Shown: positions 32,258 through 45,119 of the stretch, piece by piece
Layout of the letters: every line of letters begins with the position of its first letter
Position numbering within the stretch: the stretch's first letter is position 1
DNA from: Favolaschia claudopus
Lineage: Eukaryota; Basidiomycota; Agaricomycetes; Agaricales; Mycenaceae
Assembly: GCA_037176885.1 (NCBI GenBank)
Contig: JAWWNJ010000012.1
Location: 124,001-188,000, forward strand
DNA length: 64,000 nucleotides
Reading direction: 5' to 3'
Position numbers and translations under genes: made by a program
Notes under the pieces: model-generated
Seen by the model: the letters and a program-made list of their open reading frames with translations, nothing else
Told to the model about the DNA's origin: nothing
The model's database searches: none

Positions 32258-33576
32258 CGTCGCGCGCGTCGAGTTATTTGGAAACACACGCCACTTCAAT
32301 GTTCATTAGTACTTGTCGATCTTCGACGCCATGATTGGCGGCAAAACGGAGTTCAACTCCCTACGGCGCATGCCAAACGGTCACAATCATATTTTTTTCT
32401 CACCGCATTGGCCATGGCCCAGCTATCACAGCTGCAGTCCTTTTCTCCCAACCTCGCGCCTACAATCTCTTCGAACGAACGGCGTACGATGAAGTCTCCT
32501 GCACCCGAGGTGCAATTCCTCTCCCTCCACCGTGTGCTTCTATGGCTCTACTGTATGCGTGCTCAGCCGCGATCCTACCCTGAACTTTTCAACCTTCATC
32601 TGTCCTGTCAAAATCGACACCGTCCGTCATCTAGGCGCCAGTTACACGATTCCAATATTAAAATTAAAAACACACCCCTAACCTCCTCAACAACTTCAAC
32701 TCAAGTATTCATCGCTCTCGAACGCTCAAAGCGGGTATGAGGTTCATTTCCTCCAGTGACGGTCATGCACGTCGTCTCGTTCAATTTTTATTGCTTTTGG
32801 TAATGAGGAACGCTCGAGCTCATTCATTTCTCTGCTCCAGAACCCTCTGCTGTCTATTCGTTCCCATGCATCATTCTCTCCTCTCCTCTGAATTGGTACG
32901 CTACACATTTGCCTTTTGATTCATAGATGGAGAATACTCATGCATCCCATTTCAATCTGCACTGTAGGATAGCATTGCGTTCCGGAGGTTTGAATACTCG
33001 CTACTCCTCACAGACGTCGATGAGTAATCCTTTTTTGTCCAGCCTTGAGTCTCGCTTCTTGCCTTGAAAGTTCCGTTCGTCTCCCGATCCTCCAACGCTC
33101 AGTGCCTTTTGAAAAAAGAGAACATTTGAATTTGATTCAAATTCAATTCAATTCCAATTTCCCAAATCCATCCAAACGCCTACGTGTTGGAGACAGCGTC
33201 ACCGGCAATTTACAAGTTCATACGATTTGAGCGCGGTTCGATTCCCTACGGCGCATTATGGAACGATGTATTTGAAGGTTTTTAGTTCTCTTTTCCATTG
33301 CTCTAATGATATGACTCTATCAACACACAAGACCCATCTTCGTCGGCAAACCCCAGCAGTATCCATCGAAATCCAACCACCTGCAGGCAAGCTTTGGTTT
33401 GAAATTTTCTCCGCATTCCAGCACATTACACGATTCCACCCGCGTAGACTATCCTCCGAGTCATTTCAACAACTTCGACGCGTCAAGGTGTCTGGAGACA
33501 CGCGCCGGCATATTGGGTCACACTTGAACTCCTTTTCTCGGCGAGATGGGGTTCGATCCCCCTCTGACGCATGCCA
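32258..33576 (+). repeat. tRNA-like repeat cluster 1 (three units)
   Basis: Three related units of about 80-110 nt have T-arm-like segments near 32351, 33234 and 33548 and end CTACGGCGCAT or CTGACGCAT. The third unit is best: an acceptor-like pairing GCGTCA...TGACGC (33480/33568), a hairpin GTGTCTGGAGACAC, and a T-arm GGGG-TTCGATC-CCCC. No canonical A box or anticodon arm, so they are not ordinary tRNA genes. Pseudo-tRNAs or tRNA-derived SINE pieces are likely. The rest of 32201-34459 shows no gene. Confidence 0.45.
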
Positions 33577-34459
33577 CGGAAGTGCACTTTTTTCTTCTCC
33601 ACTTTTCCTCAGGTCTACAAATCGATTCATGTTGAGTGCCCTATGAATTTTCTTCAGCAAGCGGTAGGTGAATGAGAAGTACGGGAGGAGTGACGGCGCT
33701 CTCTACCCGGCGAAAAACTAAAATTCCCGGCTAGTCGCATTGTCATTTCTTCGTTACCATTCCTCCTCATGATAATATACCCCGATTGCTAGTCTCTCTA
33801 GACAGACGCTTCAATTCTTCTTAGCTCACAAGTTTACCCGAGTGCTGCCCGCTCAACAATGACATCCGCCGGGACCGGGATCCGATGAAATTGCGCAGTT
33901 CAGTTAAGTTCAACCAGTTGCAGTTCGGGGGCTGGAGGATTGAAAGCCAGGATTATATGTAGGTGAATTGATAGAGAGTTCTCAGCTAAAAGCTTCAAAG
34001 TTCACAGTAAAAGGCAGTTCTAAGAGCGCGCGTGTGAAAGTTCGGCATAGAATTCGTGGGAAAGTTGTTTTCGGCCTCAATCCGGCCCGAGCTCACTTTC
34101 CTCTTGACTCCCAAGATCGCTTCGAGTTTACGCTCAACTGGCGGTACTGGCCGCTTCCAATGATGCTTCAAGTGGTCTAGGAGCTTCTCTCAGCAACTAT
34201 CATTCTATTGGCGCCCTGATTCGCCGCTTCCACGGATTATTAACTTACTGTATGCCACTTAGTCTTGGTACTTAGCCGCAATTCCTCAAGCCTCCCGCGA
34301 ACACTACCATTCCGATTCAGTTGGGTATCATACTGTCTACACTTCCTCGATTCCTAGTTGCAACTCCTCATCCTCTACCGTACGTTTCAAACCCTTTTAA
34401 TTTTCTGTGAATCGGACTTGAATTTTTGGCTGATAAACAGACTCGTCTACTCGAACGCC

Positions 34460-36532
34460 ATGCATCCTGATCTATCTGAAGCAAAGCTTTCCTCCCTCCC
34501 ACTCGCTATTAGGGTGAGTCTCAGTTCTCGTAGTCTAGTAACGCAAAAGAAACTGATTCAACAATGAATTTCTTCGCAGAGACACGCCAAGAGCGCACTC
34601 TCACCCTCGACCTCGCCAGAATCGGTGTCCTGTTACCTTAGACAACTCATTGTCCAATGCTTCCACGCCCGCGACAATGGCTACACCGCGCGGTCCCTCC
34701 TCCCCGTCGTCTACGCCGTCCTCGGTGACCCCAAAGATCTCCCCGATCCGGAAACAACCGCCGAACCCCTCTACCGCACTCGCGTCTGCTGTGTCGGGCA
34801 CGCATTCACGCTATTCACTTACTGCACCCAAATCTATACTTCTCCTGCTTTGATGGAACTCGCGCCGCGCATTTGGGCGTGGATTCAATTCATGGATGTT
34901 CACGAATACGTCTCTGTGGACAGCGGCGCGTTTTTCTGGGAATGTGTACCGCTGACATGTCTGCTTTATCTCTTGTACGAGCATGAAGGCCGGCAGTGGC
35001 TTCACACCAATGCGGAGGTTGGCTACTTCATCGGAAAGGCCTGGACGCGTTTGGTGACTGTCTTCGAAGACGACGAGGTGGCGATTCACAATGATCATTG
35101 CCGCGAGGTGCTACACCGCATCACATCCTTCCTATCCTCACACGACTCGCCCAATTATTCCAGCGCACTCGTCGACGGGGCGGGCGGGAAATACGCATTC
35201 GCACGCCTTCTGGTTCGGACGATTGACCTCTTCCTCCGCATGAAGAAGTTCATAGACGAAACGCCAAACGACGCTTCGCTCCTCCTGTCCCTGGACAGCA
35301 CGTTATCCTTCATTTGCGAAGAACACTTCGTCTCCCGCGCTACTCTCGACCGCGCGGGCATCGTCGAGACGCTCATCGAAGCTATAACATACCTCGCACG
35401 CCACAACGCACCCGTCACGACACCGTTTCAATCCAGCATTTCTCTATGCGCGGACATCGTCTCCGCGTCGTTGAGTAAAGTGGATTCTGTATCCTGGGGT
35501 AAGGCTGTCAAAGCCGGACTTCTGAATGCCGTATTCCTATGTGGCGGGAAGTATGGCACAGACCCGTACACCAGCAAATCCCTCGGTCGTATACTAGCGG
35601 ATCTGGCCGTCTTGACATTCAATTACTCTTTCCTCCCGATTTTCATGTCTGTGCTTCGGAACGCCACGATGATGCTGCCCTCAACTGGGTTCATGAAGTC
35701 TAGATTTGGGAAGGATTGGCGGGGGATCGTGGCGCTAGCTCAAGAACGAACCGAGTTGCGGAAGGACTTCGATACCAATTTGGTTGGCATTCGATCATGC
35801 GATAATTTCGAGGTGCGTGCAGCAGGCTTCGCGACGCAACAGTTACTTATTTAAATTTCTTTGTCCGTTTCAGTGTGGTGTAATCAATGTCCCGAAAGCG
35901 ACCCTCAGACGTTGCGGCGCATGCCAACACACATTCTATTGCTCGCCAGAATGTCAGAAGATTTCGTGGCGCAAATTCAACCATCGGTACAGGTGTAAAC
36001 GCATTCAAAAAAATCCAAGTGAGCCTCCCGTCAATCGACCGGTGATTTCCTATGCATTAAATGCACCCTCATTGTAGTCATCACACCCGACGCTCGAATA
36101 ACCCGTTTTCGATCCACGCTAATCCTCAACACGTACCAAAGACACAAACACGCCATATTCCTACAAAAACTCAAATACATCCACCGGACAGGAAACACAG
36201 ATTACTGCGTCATCATGGAATACATTGCGGGATATTGTACGCCCAAGGTCGTGCCAATAGAAGAATGGGGAAAATCGCTCTCTTTGCATGACTACCGTCA
36301 ACGTACGGCCATCGGCACAAGAGAGATGCATGTAGTGCGTCTTACGCCGGGCAGGGTCGAATTTCCCATGTTGTTGCGAAGCAATGCAGCCGAGGTATTG
36401 GAGAGACTTGTAGGAATTGCCCGGAGGCTACCGAAGGACGCGGATGTCGGACGGTTGGAGAATGATTTTCCTGAGATGTGGAGAGAGGTTGAGGAGCTTG
36501 CGGGGATGGACGTTGTGGAGATATATTCGTGA
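34460..36532 (+). CDS. MYND-type zinc finger protein, 628 aa
   Basis: Exons 34460-34513, 34580-35812, 35874-36018 and 36078-36532 with consistent phases. The long N-terminal part (residues about 19-425) is helical and lacks a known motif. The MYND finger spans about residues 425-470: C...CGV, RRCGAC, YCSPEC, H, then YRC, spread over the exon 2/3 junction. About 150 C-terminal residues follow. MYND fingers bind proline-rich peptides of partner proteins; agarics carry many MYND genes with unknown targets. Start chosen at the ATG opening the 18-codon first exon, which splices in frame. It lies in a repeat-poor interval and appears intact. Confidence 0.88.
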
Positions 36533-36997
36533 CTTTTGAAATTCAAGGCCTCACGAGAGGCATTATTTATGGTTTGATAATTTGAATATTCATGCCTCAA
36601 AAATCGAATTCAAGACGCGTAGATTCGGGGATGCGGATCGATCATCGTCAGAGGGCCGATAACGTCCAGTAGTGGCCGATAAGATTTGTCAGCCAAATTC
36701 GAGTTTTCCGACAATTCTCTCCGGGAGGGAACGCCTCCTCAACTTCTAACCCGCAGATGCACGGACTTGTTTCTCTCGAGGTACGATCCCTTCATGTTTT
36801 TATTCGACCGTCTTAATTTGTGCACAGTCGATCCGTCTGCCACCAGCATCACGACTCTTCACACCTTCCGGTGTGTTGGGGCTTGAAGTCCACATCAAAT
36901 TTGCCTAATCATTTCCTGTAAAAACGGCCCCAAATTTGTATGTGCGTCCCGGTCTTTGAACCAAGCGGGGGAAGAACTTACATGCCACCAACCATCC
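36533..36997. other. Intergenic, convergent gene ends
   Basis: Lies between the MYND gene (plus) and the F-box gene (minus). No gene or repeat seen. Confidence 0.5.
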
Positions 36998-38230
36998 TCA
37001 AGGTAAGGTTCGGTCCTTCCCGGTTTTGCACCCGTAAAACGTAGCTCGTGGAACATTAGTCGAAGTATGCACATAACGAAGGAATTTCAATCGCACCATG
37101 TCTCTTGAGAGTAATTGCGGGAATACACCCTTAAGATCGTCCTCGGTGAAATCATCGTCCCAATATGCCACCTCGACGACGGGACACGCAAGCGAAACCA
37201 GCGGTAACAATGCTGACTCCAGCACAGCGAGCTGAGCCTTGCTCTCATTGTCGTATTCGCTCACCAACGCCAGTACGAGGGTGTGAAGATGTGGCGCGCC
37301 AAGAATAATGGGTGCCAAACAGTCCAGCATCCCCACCCTGATCAATCCAACCAATTGAATACGAAGAATCCGAAGATTCGGCAATACAGTCAGGTCCATC
37401 TCGGTTCCAAAAGAATGCTCTGGGTCAGGCTGTCAACGGCGTGAGGTTTGTTAATGAAGTAAGTAGGACATAGATCTCAAAAGGATATCACGTACCACAC
37501 CATTGACGTCTAAGATCTCTATATTTTCTGCGCAGATAGAGTCCCAAGGAACGGATACCGCTTCATGAATCCCAATAGCTTTTAGCTGGGAGAGGTCGAA
37601 GGGATGTAAGAGCCGTGAACGAGGCTGTACTGGACACATGTCGTCCCATACTGGTAGTGCCAAAGCAAGCGACTTGAGATGGATGCTATGAGCGGTAGGA
37701 CGGACTTCCGCAGTGTCCTCCCGACATACGACGTCAAGGTGTCGAATTGTGGGAGAACAACACTCCCAAACAGCGGCCAAAGCGGTGAAGGTATCCAAGG
37801 TGCGAACATGCAGGTATTGCAGTGAAGGCGAGGACAGAAGAGGTTTGATTGCTTCTGTGACTATATGTTCTTCGAGATCTATGTACAGACGCCTTAATTT
37901 TGTGAATTCCAGCGTCCGTATATTGTCCAGCGTGTTCGGATGCACGTTACGATGAGTGACGATGAGATCGAGCTCGTGCACACGTCGAGCCAGAATGGGA
38001 TTCGAGTGCAGAGTTTGGAGGAACTGGAGCACTCGCACGTTGGAGAATGCAAATTCTGGCGTCGAGGCGAGTGGATTCCGGAACAGATTCGCTTGCGCTG
38101 CGTTGACCCAAGATCGGGCTACTAAAGCACAAGCAAGAAGCGCTGAAGGAGATCGATGCAGGAGGCAGATACACTCGTCGAGTAGTTCCTGGATCTCTAG
38201 AGGATTTCTTCGTTCTCGGGAAGAAAACAT
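36998..38230 (-). CDS. F-box protein, 388 aa
   Basis: Two exons, 37496-38230 and 36998-37429, with a 66-nt phase-0 intron. The N-terminus (about residues 8-50: NPLEIQELLDECICLLHRS followed by LLACALVARSWVNAAQANLF) is a typical agaric F-box, the Skp1-binding motif of SCF ubiquitin ligases. The remainder is leucine-rich-repeat-like (LRRLYIDLE, LQYLHVRTLD, LRILRIQLVG, HLHTLVLAL). It probably recruits an unknown substrate for ubiquitination. The frame extends upstream to 38281, but the ATG at 38230 directly precedes the F-box and is the natural start. Confidence 0.85.
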
Positions 38231-38479
38231 GGTGGGAGAGAATAAAAAGAAAGATGCGCTGGCATTTGATCCGCCCAACATTGCCGAATGATCAAATCAA
38301 AAATTTGCGGCCCGCATGCTGTTTTCTCTTCGTTTGTTCGCAAGCAGCGGCAAGAATGAAATTGGTAAGTAGTTGCTGTGGCTGTCGCTCTCATTTGGAC
38401 CCTCGTCGTCCAAAGACAGGAACCAAAGCCCAAAATTCAAAGAGCTTCAGCCGAACTTTATGTAAACTTGAACGTTCGA

Positions 38480-40710
38480 GTCCTTGCAGTGCATTGATTC
38501 GGGTTTTCTCTGGGAATTTCTTTTCAATGTTCTCGTTCTTTGTTCAATCTTTGAGTTTACCTAACCTGCTCTTCGAATTCCGATGTGTGGCTCTCAAGTA
38601 CCCAATTATCCTTCCAACTCGCTACTTATTCATCGTCGCCCAAACCTCCCGCACAGATATTCGTTCAGCCGAGGTTTGACTTCTCCCGACCTCGTCAAGA
38701 CGGTCAATTGATCAACCCGGATTTCCTTGCGGCGTCGATTCGGTCTGCGACTATCTTATGCACGATAAGGTCTGTTCAAGACATCGTTGCGCACGAGAAG
38801 GTGCATCGGTGTCCGAGTCGGAGGTTCGATTCCTCCTGTGCTTCTTCCCAGTCGTTTTGAGAATTTTGTTTTCGTGGTTTATTGAGTAAGTGAGTCGAAT
38901 TTTGCGGTTTGTTTTGTTTGTGGGACTTCATACGTATACTTGGCCCGGGATCATCATCCAATCAGTCATTGACACTCATCGTTTGCTTGCGTGCTGATAC
39001 AATAGCTATAGCCTACAACCGTGCCCGTTGAATGACGCGCGCGTGGTTCGACTCCTCGCCGTGAATAAATGCGCCGCTGTTTATTTTATTTTCGTTGAAG
39101 CTTGGGGCTGGTGTCGATTGATCACGATGCTACGCTGTCGTCATCGGATTAATTTATTGCCGGTTCAAGTTGATATGAGCCACTCTCCCCGAGGTCGGTG
39201 GATAACATTCCGGTTACCCTAGGGGTCCCGAGAAAATGAAACTTGCGTTAGGTGAACGTGAACGTGATATATATGTTTCACGCTGCCCTGTTCCGCTGTG
39301 CGCAATGATGCGAACAACGGAGGGAAGGGGAGGAGAGGTTCGATTCCTCATCATGCGATATCTGAGATCCAGATGTTGGGGATCTCTTTTTGGGCAACAT
39401 GGCTTACCGTTCGGTGTCGTGTCTTTTGGCTGGTATACTTACTCGAAGTGTTGGTTAACTTCCGTCTGATTAACGGTGAAGGATCGTTTTCGTTTGCGGG
39501 TTAGAGTACGTAATTCAATGCATTGAAATGGTGTTCCTTTGAGTTACTAGTACCAGCAACGCAGCTCAGGGCTCCGATGTACTTGGTGTCTTGTTCTCCT
39601 ACTTTATTCAACCTTTTCTGAGTTGAACTTCGTCTTCAAATTCCTCCTCCAAGCAACTCGGTCCTATTCTCGTCGACTCAGACTCCCTGCATCGATATTT
39701 GTTTGTTTAACCGAAGTTTGACCTCAAGACTCAAACCGGATTTCCTTCCATATGTATCCGACGCAAACAAGTTCGATTCGGCCGGCGACTCCTGCCTTGC
39801 GCATACACCTATAGTGCCGGTTCAAAGCACCGTTTTGCGCAAAGAGGATTTGATGAAATTGCGCTATGCATACTGTATTCGGAGGTTGGACTCCTCCTGT
39901 GCTCCTTCCCGGTCTGAGTCGTGTTGAGAATTTTCTTTTGGTGGTTTTCGAGCGATGCGGAGAATCAGGCACCTGAGGATGGGTAGCTGTTTATATTTCC
40001 ACAGTTCGTTTGTCGTGTTTATTTTTCTTTCATTCAAATCTACTTATGTAGTTACAGGAATCACACCCGGTGAGTCGAGTCCACTGTTCAGTGCGCAGTG
40101 GCAGCCGTGGATGTTCACTTTATCCGGGTCATCCCATCGTTATTCTAGTCCCAGAATAATATTCTCAATCCTAGCTTGAACTTCCCGGGAACGACCTTCG
40201 TCTTTTCGGAACTATGCTGTAACAATCCCTTCCTAACGGCTACATACTGTACTCTACTTACCTCGAAACGCATACACATACACATGATCGTATTCCTTCC
40301 CTCTAAATATGTCCGCAGTCTTCTTGGAAGAGGTGGGGTGAGGTTCGATTCCTCGTAGTGTGATGATACCGCCGCAGAACACTTTTTAAATTTCTGGCTG
40401 TGGACATTGTTATCATTGTTGATTTGCAAGATCTGGTTGAACGAGCTGGTGGTAGCTACTTCAAGTTTCAACCTACTCAGAATTATACATGACATGGTCG
40501 CTTGATTCGTTTTTGTCTCTGGATGAGATTACTGTAGTTCATTGTATTCCACTGAGCTACTACTATAGGTAGTATACAGTAGAACCAGCAAAGCGGGTCA
40601 GAGCATGCCGCAACAATCTTCCGTCCTTCATGTCTCATATTGGATTTGAAGCGACTAGAGTTGGCGGGAGTCTCGCCAGGGGGGTTCGATTCCCCGCAAT
40701 ATATTGAGCT
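38480..40710 (+). repeat. tRNA-like repeat cluster 2 (six units)
   Basis: B-box-like segments at about 38820, 39050, 39335, 39881, 40340 and 40679. Five have paired stems that differ but keep pairing: GGAGG/CCTCC twice, GAGG/CCTC twice, GGGG/CCCC once. Units at 38820 and 39881 are clear copies sharing about 250 bp, including CTCCTGTGC(T)... and a trailing TTGAGAATTTT. Acceptor-like pairings GCAC/GTGC and ATATTG/CAATAT can be drawn. No unit has a standard A box or anticodon loop. The intervals between units and the rest of 38231-41161 show no gene. Confidence 0.5.
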
Positions 40711-41161
40711 ACTTTCGAGGGCAGAATTTTTTTTCTGGTGCGGGCAATCAGTGGTACTTATACTTGAGAGTGAGTAGCTATTTATATGCCTCCGGAGCGG
40801 AAGTAGACCAAGCGTTGAAAGTTGGATGGAGATTTGTGGGATCGGAATGATATCAAAGATCGAAGTGCGTTCAACGTGGATTTGTTCCGGAAATTTGGAG
40901 GAATCTGGAGAGGCTCTCGGCATTCGAGACTTTCGTATTTCCCAGAGTTCGGTCCTACGAATTGAAAGAAAAAGTCAACCGCGCTGTGGGATCCGGTTCC
41001 GAAACGCCAAGATCAAATCCGAATTACAAACGGACGTCATACATCAACCATCAAATGACCCACAGAACCAAACACCAGTCGTCGTCACGTCACTCTTTTC
41101 ACTCTCCTCTCCGTCGCTCGCTGTCCGCTGGCCCCCGTCCTAGCCGCCGTCGCCGCCGACG

Positions 41162-44100
41162 ATGTTCCGCTCAACAGACTCGTGCGTCTCCTCTTCTCTT
41201 CTCCCCTCCCTCTTCTCTCCTTCACCCCAACCCTAACCCCCATCCTCCTTGCAGCCCAGCCCCCTTCGCCGACTCCCGCCGCTCCTCCCTCGTCTCCCGC
41301 GACGGCCGCATGTCCACCATCTCCCAAACCCCCTCAACCCGCCCCCTCGTCAACGCCCCCGGCACACCGATGTCCAGCACCTTCAACCTCCTCCCCCCCT
41401 CCACCGCCGGCCTCTCCCCGGGCAACGACTTCAACGATGCGGCGAGCGCGCATTCGCTCACGCTGAACTACATCCCGTCGAAATTCAGCTCGACGATGTT
41501 GTCGCGACGGCGGAATCATGAATCGTCGGCGCCGGGGGAGCACGGGATGGTCCCGCGCGGCGGTGGGGTGAACGCCTTCCGCGCGAATGCCTCCAGGATC
41601 CCAGGGGCGCACGACGAAGACGAAGATCATACTCTAGGAAGAAACAACAGAAAACTCCGCTGGACGCGCTTCAAAACCATCCTCTTCCTCACCAACACCC
41701 TCTTCTCCCTCTACTCCCTCTTCGCCCTCGTCTTCACCATCCTCACCTACCTCCGCACCCTCGACTCCTCCGCCGTCATCCTCGAGGCCAACACCACCGA
41801 GCTCGCGCTGAGTGCCCTTGCGGCGAGCGTGAGTCTGGTGACGGCGTTGTTGGGGTGGCCCGGGATTTTGTTGAATAATAGGGCGTTTTTGGCGGTGTAT
41901 ACGGCGCTGCTGTGGGTTTGTTTTGGGTTGATGGTGGTGCCGGGATATTTGACGTATAAGAAGAGGAATTTGAATTTGGATGGGAAGGTGCGTCTTTATT
42001 TGTCGTCTTTGTCGTTCGTTCTCTCCTCTCCTCTCCTCTCCCTCCCCATCACTCCCTCTTTTGCCTACTATACTCCCATCACACCTCCCTCCCCCACTTT
42101 TTCACTCTTCTTATCATTCGCCCTCGGACTCTTCTTCTTTCTCCTAATTCGCACAATTTCGCCCCGTTCGCGCTCGCTAACACCCGCCTCGCCACAGATC
42201 AACCAACAATGGTCCCAAGCCCTCTCCGGGCACGCTCGCCTCGTCATCCAGAACTCGCTCAACTGCTGTGGATATTTTAGTCCGTTTGTCGAGGCGACGG
42301 TGCGTTTTTTGTGTTCTTTGTTATGTTTTCTGGGAGGAGAATGGGGAGAGGGGATATCTTGTTTATTGTTGCGGGGTCTGGGAGGAGAGGAGGGCGGGTT
42401 TTTGAGAGGGGGAATTGGTTTCGGCGGCTCGAACGCGAGCGCAGAAGGGGTTGTGGGTGGTTCGTGGGACATCGTTCGGGGGTTGGTTGGGTACGAGGCG
42501 GCGCAGACTGGAGGGGAGTCGACTCGCCATTGGGTTGCGTCGGGGTCGGATTGGTATCGTCGGGCAACCCGGCGGGAGTCGTTTCGACGTGGCGCGTGTT
42601 GTTTCTGTTGTCCGATCCGTGGAGCTGCGGAACTGTCCCCGATGTCGTGGCACGGCGGGATTTCCCGTGTTGGGGTTGGATTGGTATTGGATTGGTGTTG
42701 TCGGTGGAACCGCAGAAGAGCGGGTGTCGTTCTGACGTCTCGTCGTTTGCATGGAGCTGCGAAACGGAGTGGGCACAGCGCGCGCGAGTGGATGGGTGGC
42801 CTTGCTGCTTTGGATTAGTGTTGTCGGTGGACACGGAGGGGACCGGCGTGCGTTTCGACGCATCGTTCTAACCTACTTCGAGGCATGGAGCTGCGGCAGG
42901 GATAGCGGGCGTCACATGCACGGCGCGACGTGTGTGAGATCACACGCTTCTTCCGAGTTTCGTTCCAGTCGTCGTGGGTGGATGGGTCTCGTGCGACGCG
43001 GACGTTGGGTTACCGTGGTGATGAAGGAGACGAGTCGAGCGAGCGCAGGCGCCGATGTGCATGCTTTGCGGGCGATTTGCTGCGTTTTTTTTTTTCGTTC
43101 CGTTCCATTCTATCGCATTTTTGTTTCATTGGATCGCGACTTGGGTTCATTCCGTTTTGTCGAGTACTTGACAGCTGGGGGTGAAGATGTTGCTGATGAC
43201 TCGACTCGCGTTGACGGCCGACGGGCAGCTGATGGATGGGAAGTGAAGGGGGATATCGAGGCGCCCGTCGTCGTGCCGGGTGAACGAGGCCAATTTTGGG
43301 TGGGGGATCGCCATCGTCGTTCGTTGGGATTTCGAGCTTCCATGGTTTCGTTCTTGCTGTTCTTGTCGGCTTGTTGACCACCGCATCCGACGCGTTTAGC
43401 TCCTGCCTCGACGCCGTCGTCCGGGATGCAGCTCAGACTTGTCGGTTTCTTGACGATCTTCACGGGTGTCGGTCGTTTGTTGGACCTGCTTTCATGACTT
43501 TTTGCGGCGCAGTCTTATCTTCACTCTCCCTATCTAATATCTTGAACAAACTAACTCGCTGTTTTCCCTCTCCATAGGTCTCTTCGACCTGCTACGCGCG
43601 CTCCTCCCTCCCGGGGTGTAAGCCCGCATTCATCGATTTCGAGAAGATGGCGCTGGAGAGGTGGTATATCGTGAGTTTTGGGCTGGTGCCGGTGCATATC
43701 GGTGAGTCGGGGTTTTTGTTTCTCGTTCTCCCTCTTCCTTTTCCTGTTCTTTTGCGTTTGTTTTTTTGACGGGGCGTTGTGTTTTGGTTGAACCGAGAGG
43801 AGAGGTGGCTAAGTGTCGGGAATCGGATTGAGCCGTCCCACGTTTGCTCGAGGAGCGTCGCGCGTTTGGCGGGTGGTGCGATTGGGGATGTGCGTGGTTT
43901 GGGATTGTTTTGTTCACTTTTTCTTTCTTCCCCGTTTTCGTTTTCGTCTCGTTTCGTTTCTGTTTTGGATGCGAGACGTGGTGGAGCGAACCCATAGCTC
44001 AAGGGTGTCATGCGACGAGGATGCACAGCGTCATTTCTGTTGTATTCGTTCCACTTTCTTCCCGTTCGTTTTGGAGACGAGCCTGTCGCTGTCGTCGCGT

Positions 44101-44846
44101 GGTGGAGTGCCCGTTGAGGGTGGTTGATTGGAGAGATCCGTTCGACGATGTGTTGTTGACTTGCCTTCCTTTGTGATACTTGCGGCATGGCCAGAGGCGA
44201 AAGGGTCGCGGTCGATGCCTTTCGGCAAGGGACGTTCGACCTTTTCCTTCACTTTGCGTTTCTGCTCCTTCACCTTCAATCCTTCCCCGATCCCCACGCT
44301 AACCCTTCTTCTCTTCTTACTCCAGGCGTCATGCTCGCCGCTCTCCTCTGCTCCAACCACGTCACGTACCGCTTCGGCAAGGGCATGATGCCCAAAGCGT
44401 ACCGTCTCAGTCGGGAGGCGATGGCGATCATCGTGGATCGGTATGCAAAGTGAGTCCTCTTCCTCCCCTTTCTCTGAACGAAACTTAACATCCAACCGTC
44501 TTTCCTTCAAAGACAACTAGCAGACCAATACGGCCCCGACGCCGCAGCGCACATGCTCTCCGCCTCACATTCTGGCTCAGGATCCTCCTCGCCTGCCCGG
44601 CCTGGCGGAGCCAACGACCAATTCCTTTCGCCGCACGCGTATAACGGTTCGAGTGGAGGAGGGGGCGCAGGGGGTGGGGATGGGAGGGATGGGAGGGGCG
44701 GGTTTGCGCGGGTGGCGAGCGATTCGAGGGAGGAGTTGGCGTTGGAGGAGATTGGGGGTCGTGGGGATGGTATGGGGAGTGGTGGGAGGGAGAGGGGGGA
44801 CGGGGGGTCGAGTAGTGGCCATGGGCATGGGCAGGGGAGGTTTTAG
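41162..44846 (+). CDS. Tetraspanin (fungal Tsp2-like), 478 aa
   Basis: Exons 41162-41181, 41255-41987, 42198-42299, 43578-43701, 44326-44449 and 44513-44846; phases close. After about 140 Ser/Pro-rich cytosolic residues come membrane spans TILFLTNTLFSLYSLFALVF, LALSALAASVSLVTALLGW and FLAVYTALLWVCFGLMVV, an extracellular loop with the CCG signature of tetraspanins (NCCGYFSP), the last span (WYIVSFGLVPVHIG...LAALLC), and a Gly/Ser-rich tail. Four spans with CCG in the second loop define the family; the layout matches the basidiomycete Tsp2 group. Tetraspanins organise membrane protein complexes. The third intron is 1278 nt, unusually long here, and holds imperfect tandem repeats. Confidence 0.88.
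42547..42900 (+). repeat. Imperfect tandem repeats within tetraspanin intron 3
   Basis: Three units start GGATTGGTATCGTCGG (42547), GGATTGGTGTTGTCGG (about 42690) and GGATTAGTGTTGTCGG (about 42812). Each is followed by a GTCGTTTCGACG-like segment, then by (A/G)TGGAGCTGCG. Unit length is roughly 120-145 bp. Confidence 0.6.
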
Positions 44847-45119
44847 GCGTTCGTGAGTTGAGTTGGGGAGGGTGGAAGGGGCGGAGAGAGGCGGACATGA
44901 GAGAAAAAGAAGAGCTTTTGATACCCACCACGCACTGATAGATAAATATTACAGCACAACACAGACAGTCGTTTCTACATAAATAGTCATAATTTTTCTA
45001 GCTGGGCTAGGACTCGAGCGTCGAGGAGATGGTGTTGAGACGAGGAGGGGAGAATAACCAGGAGCAGTCGTTCTCGTTTACTGGTACAAATCGGAGTAGA
45101 AGGATGAATAACGAAGCGA

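Noticed and set aside
40962..42818. 618-residue open frame on the plus strand
   Set aside because: It runs through the first tetraspanin introns in a GC-rich region; only the tetraspanin exons show family features (membrane spans, CCG).
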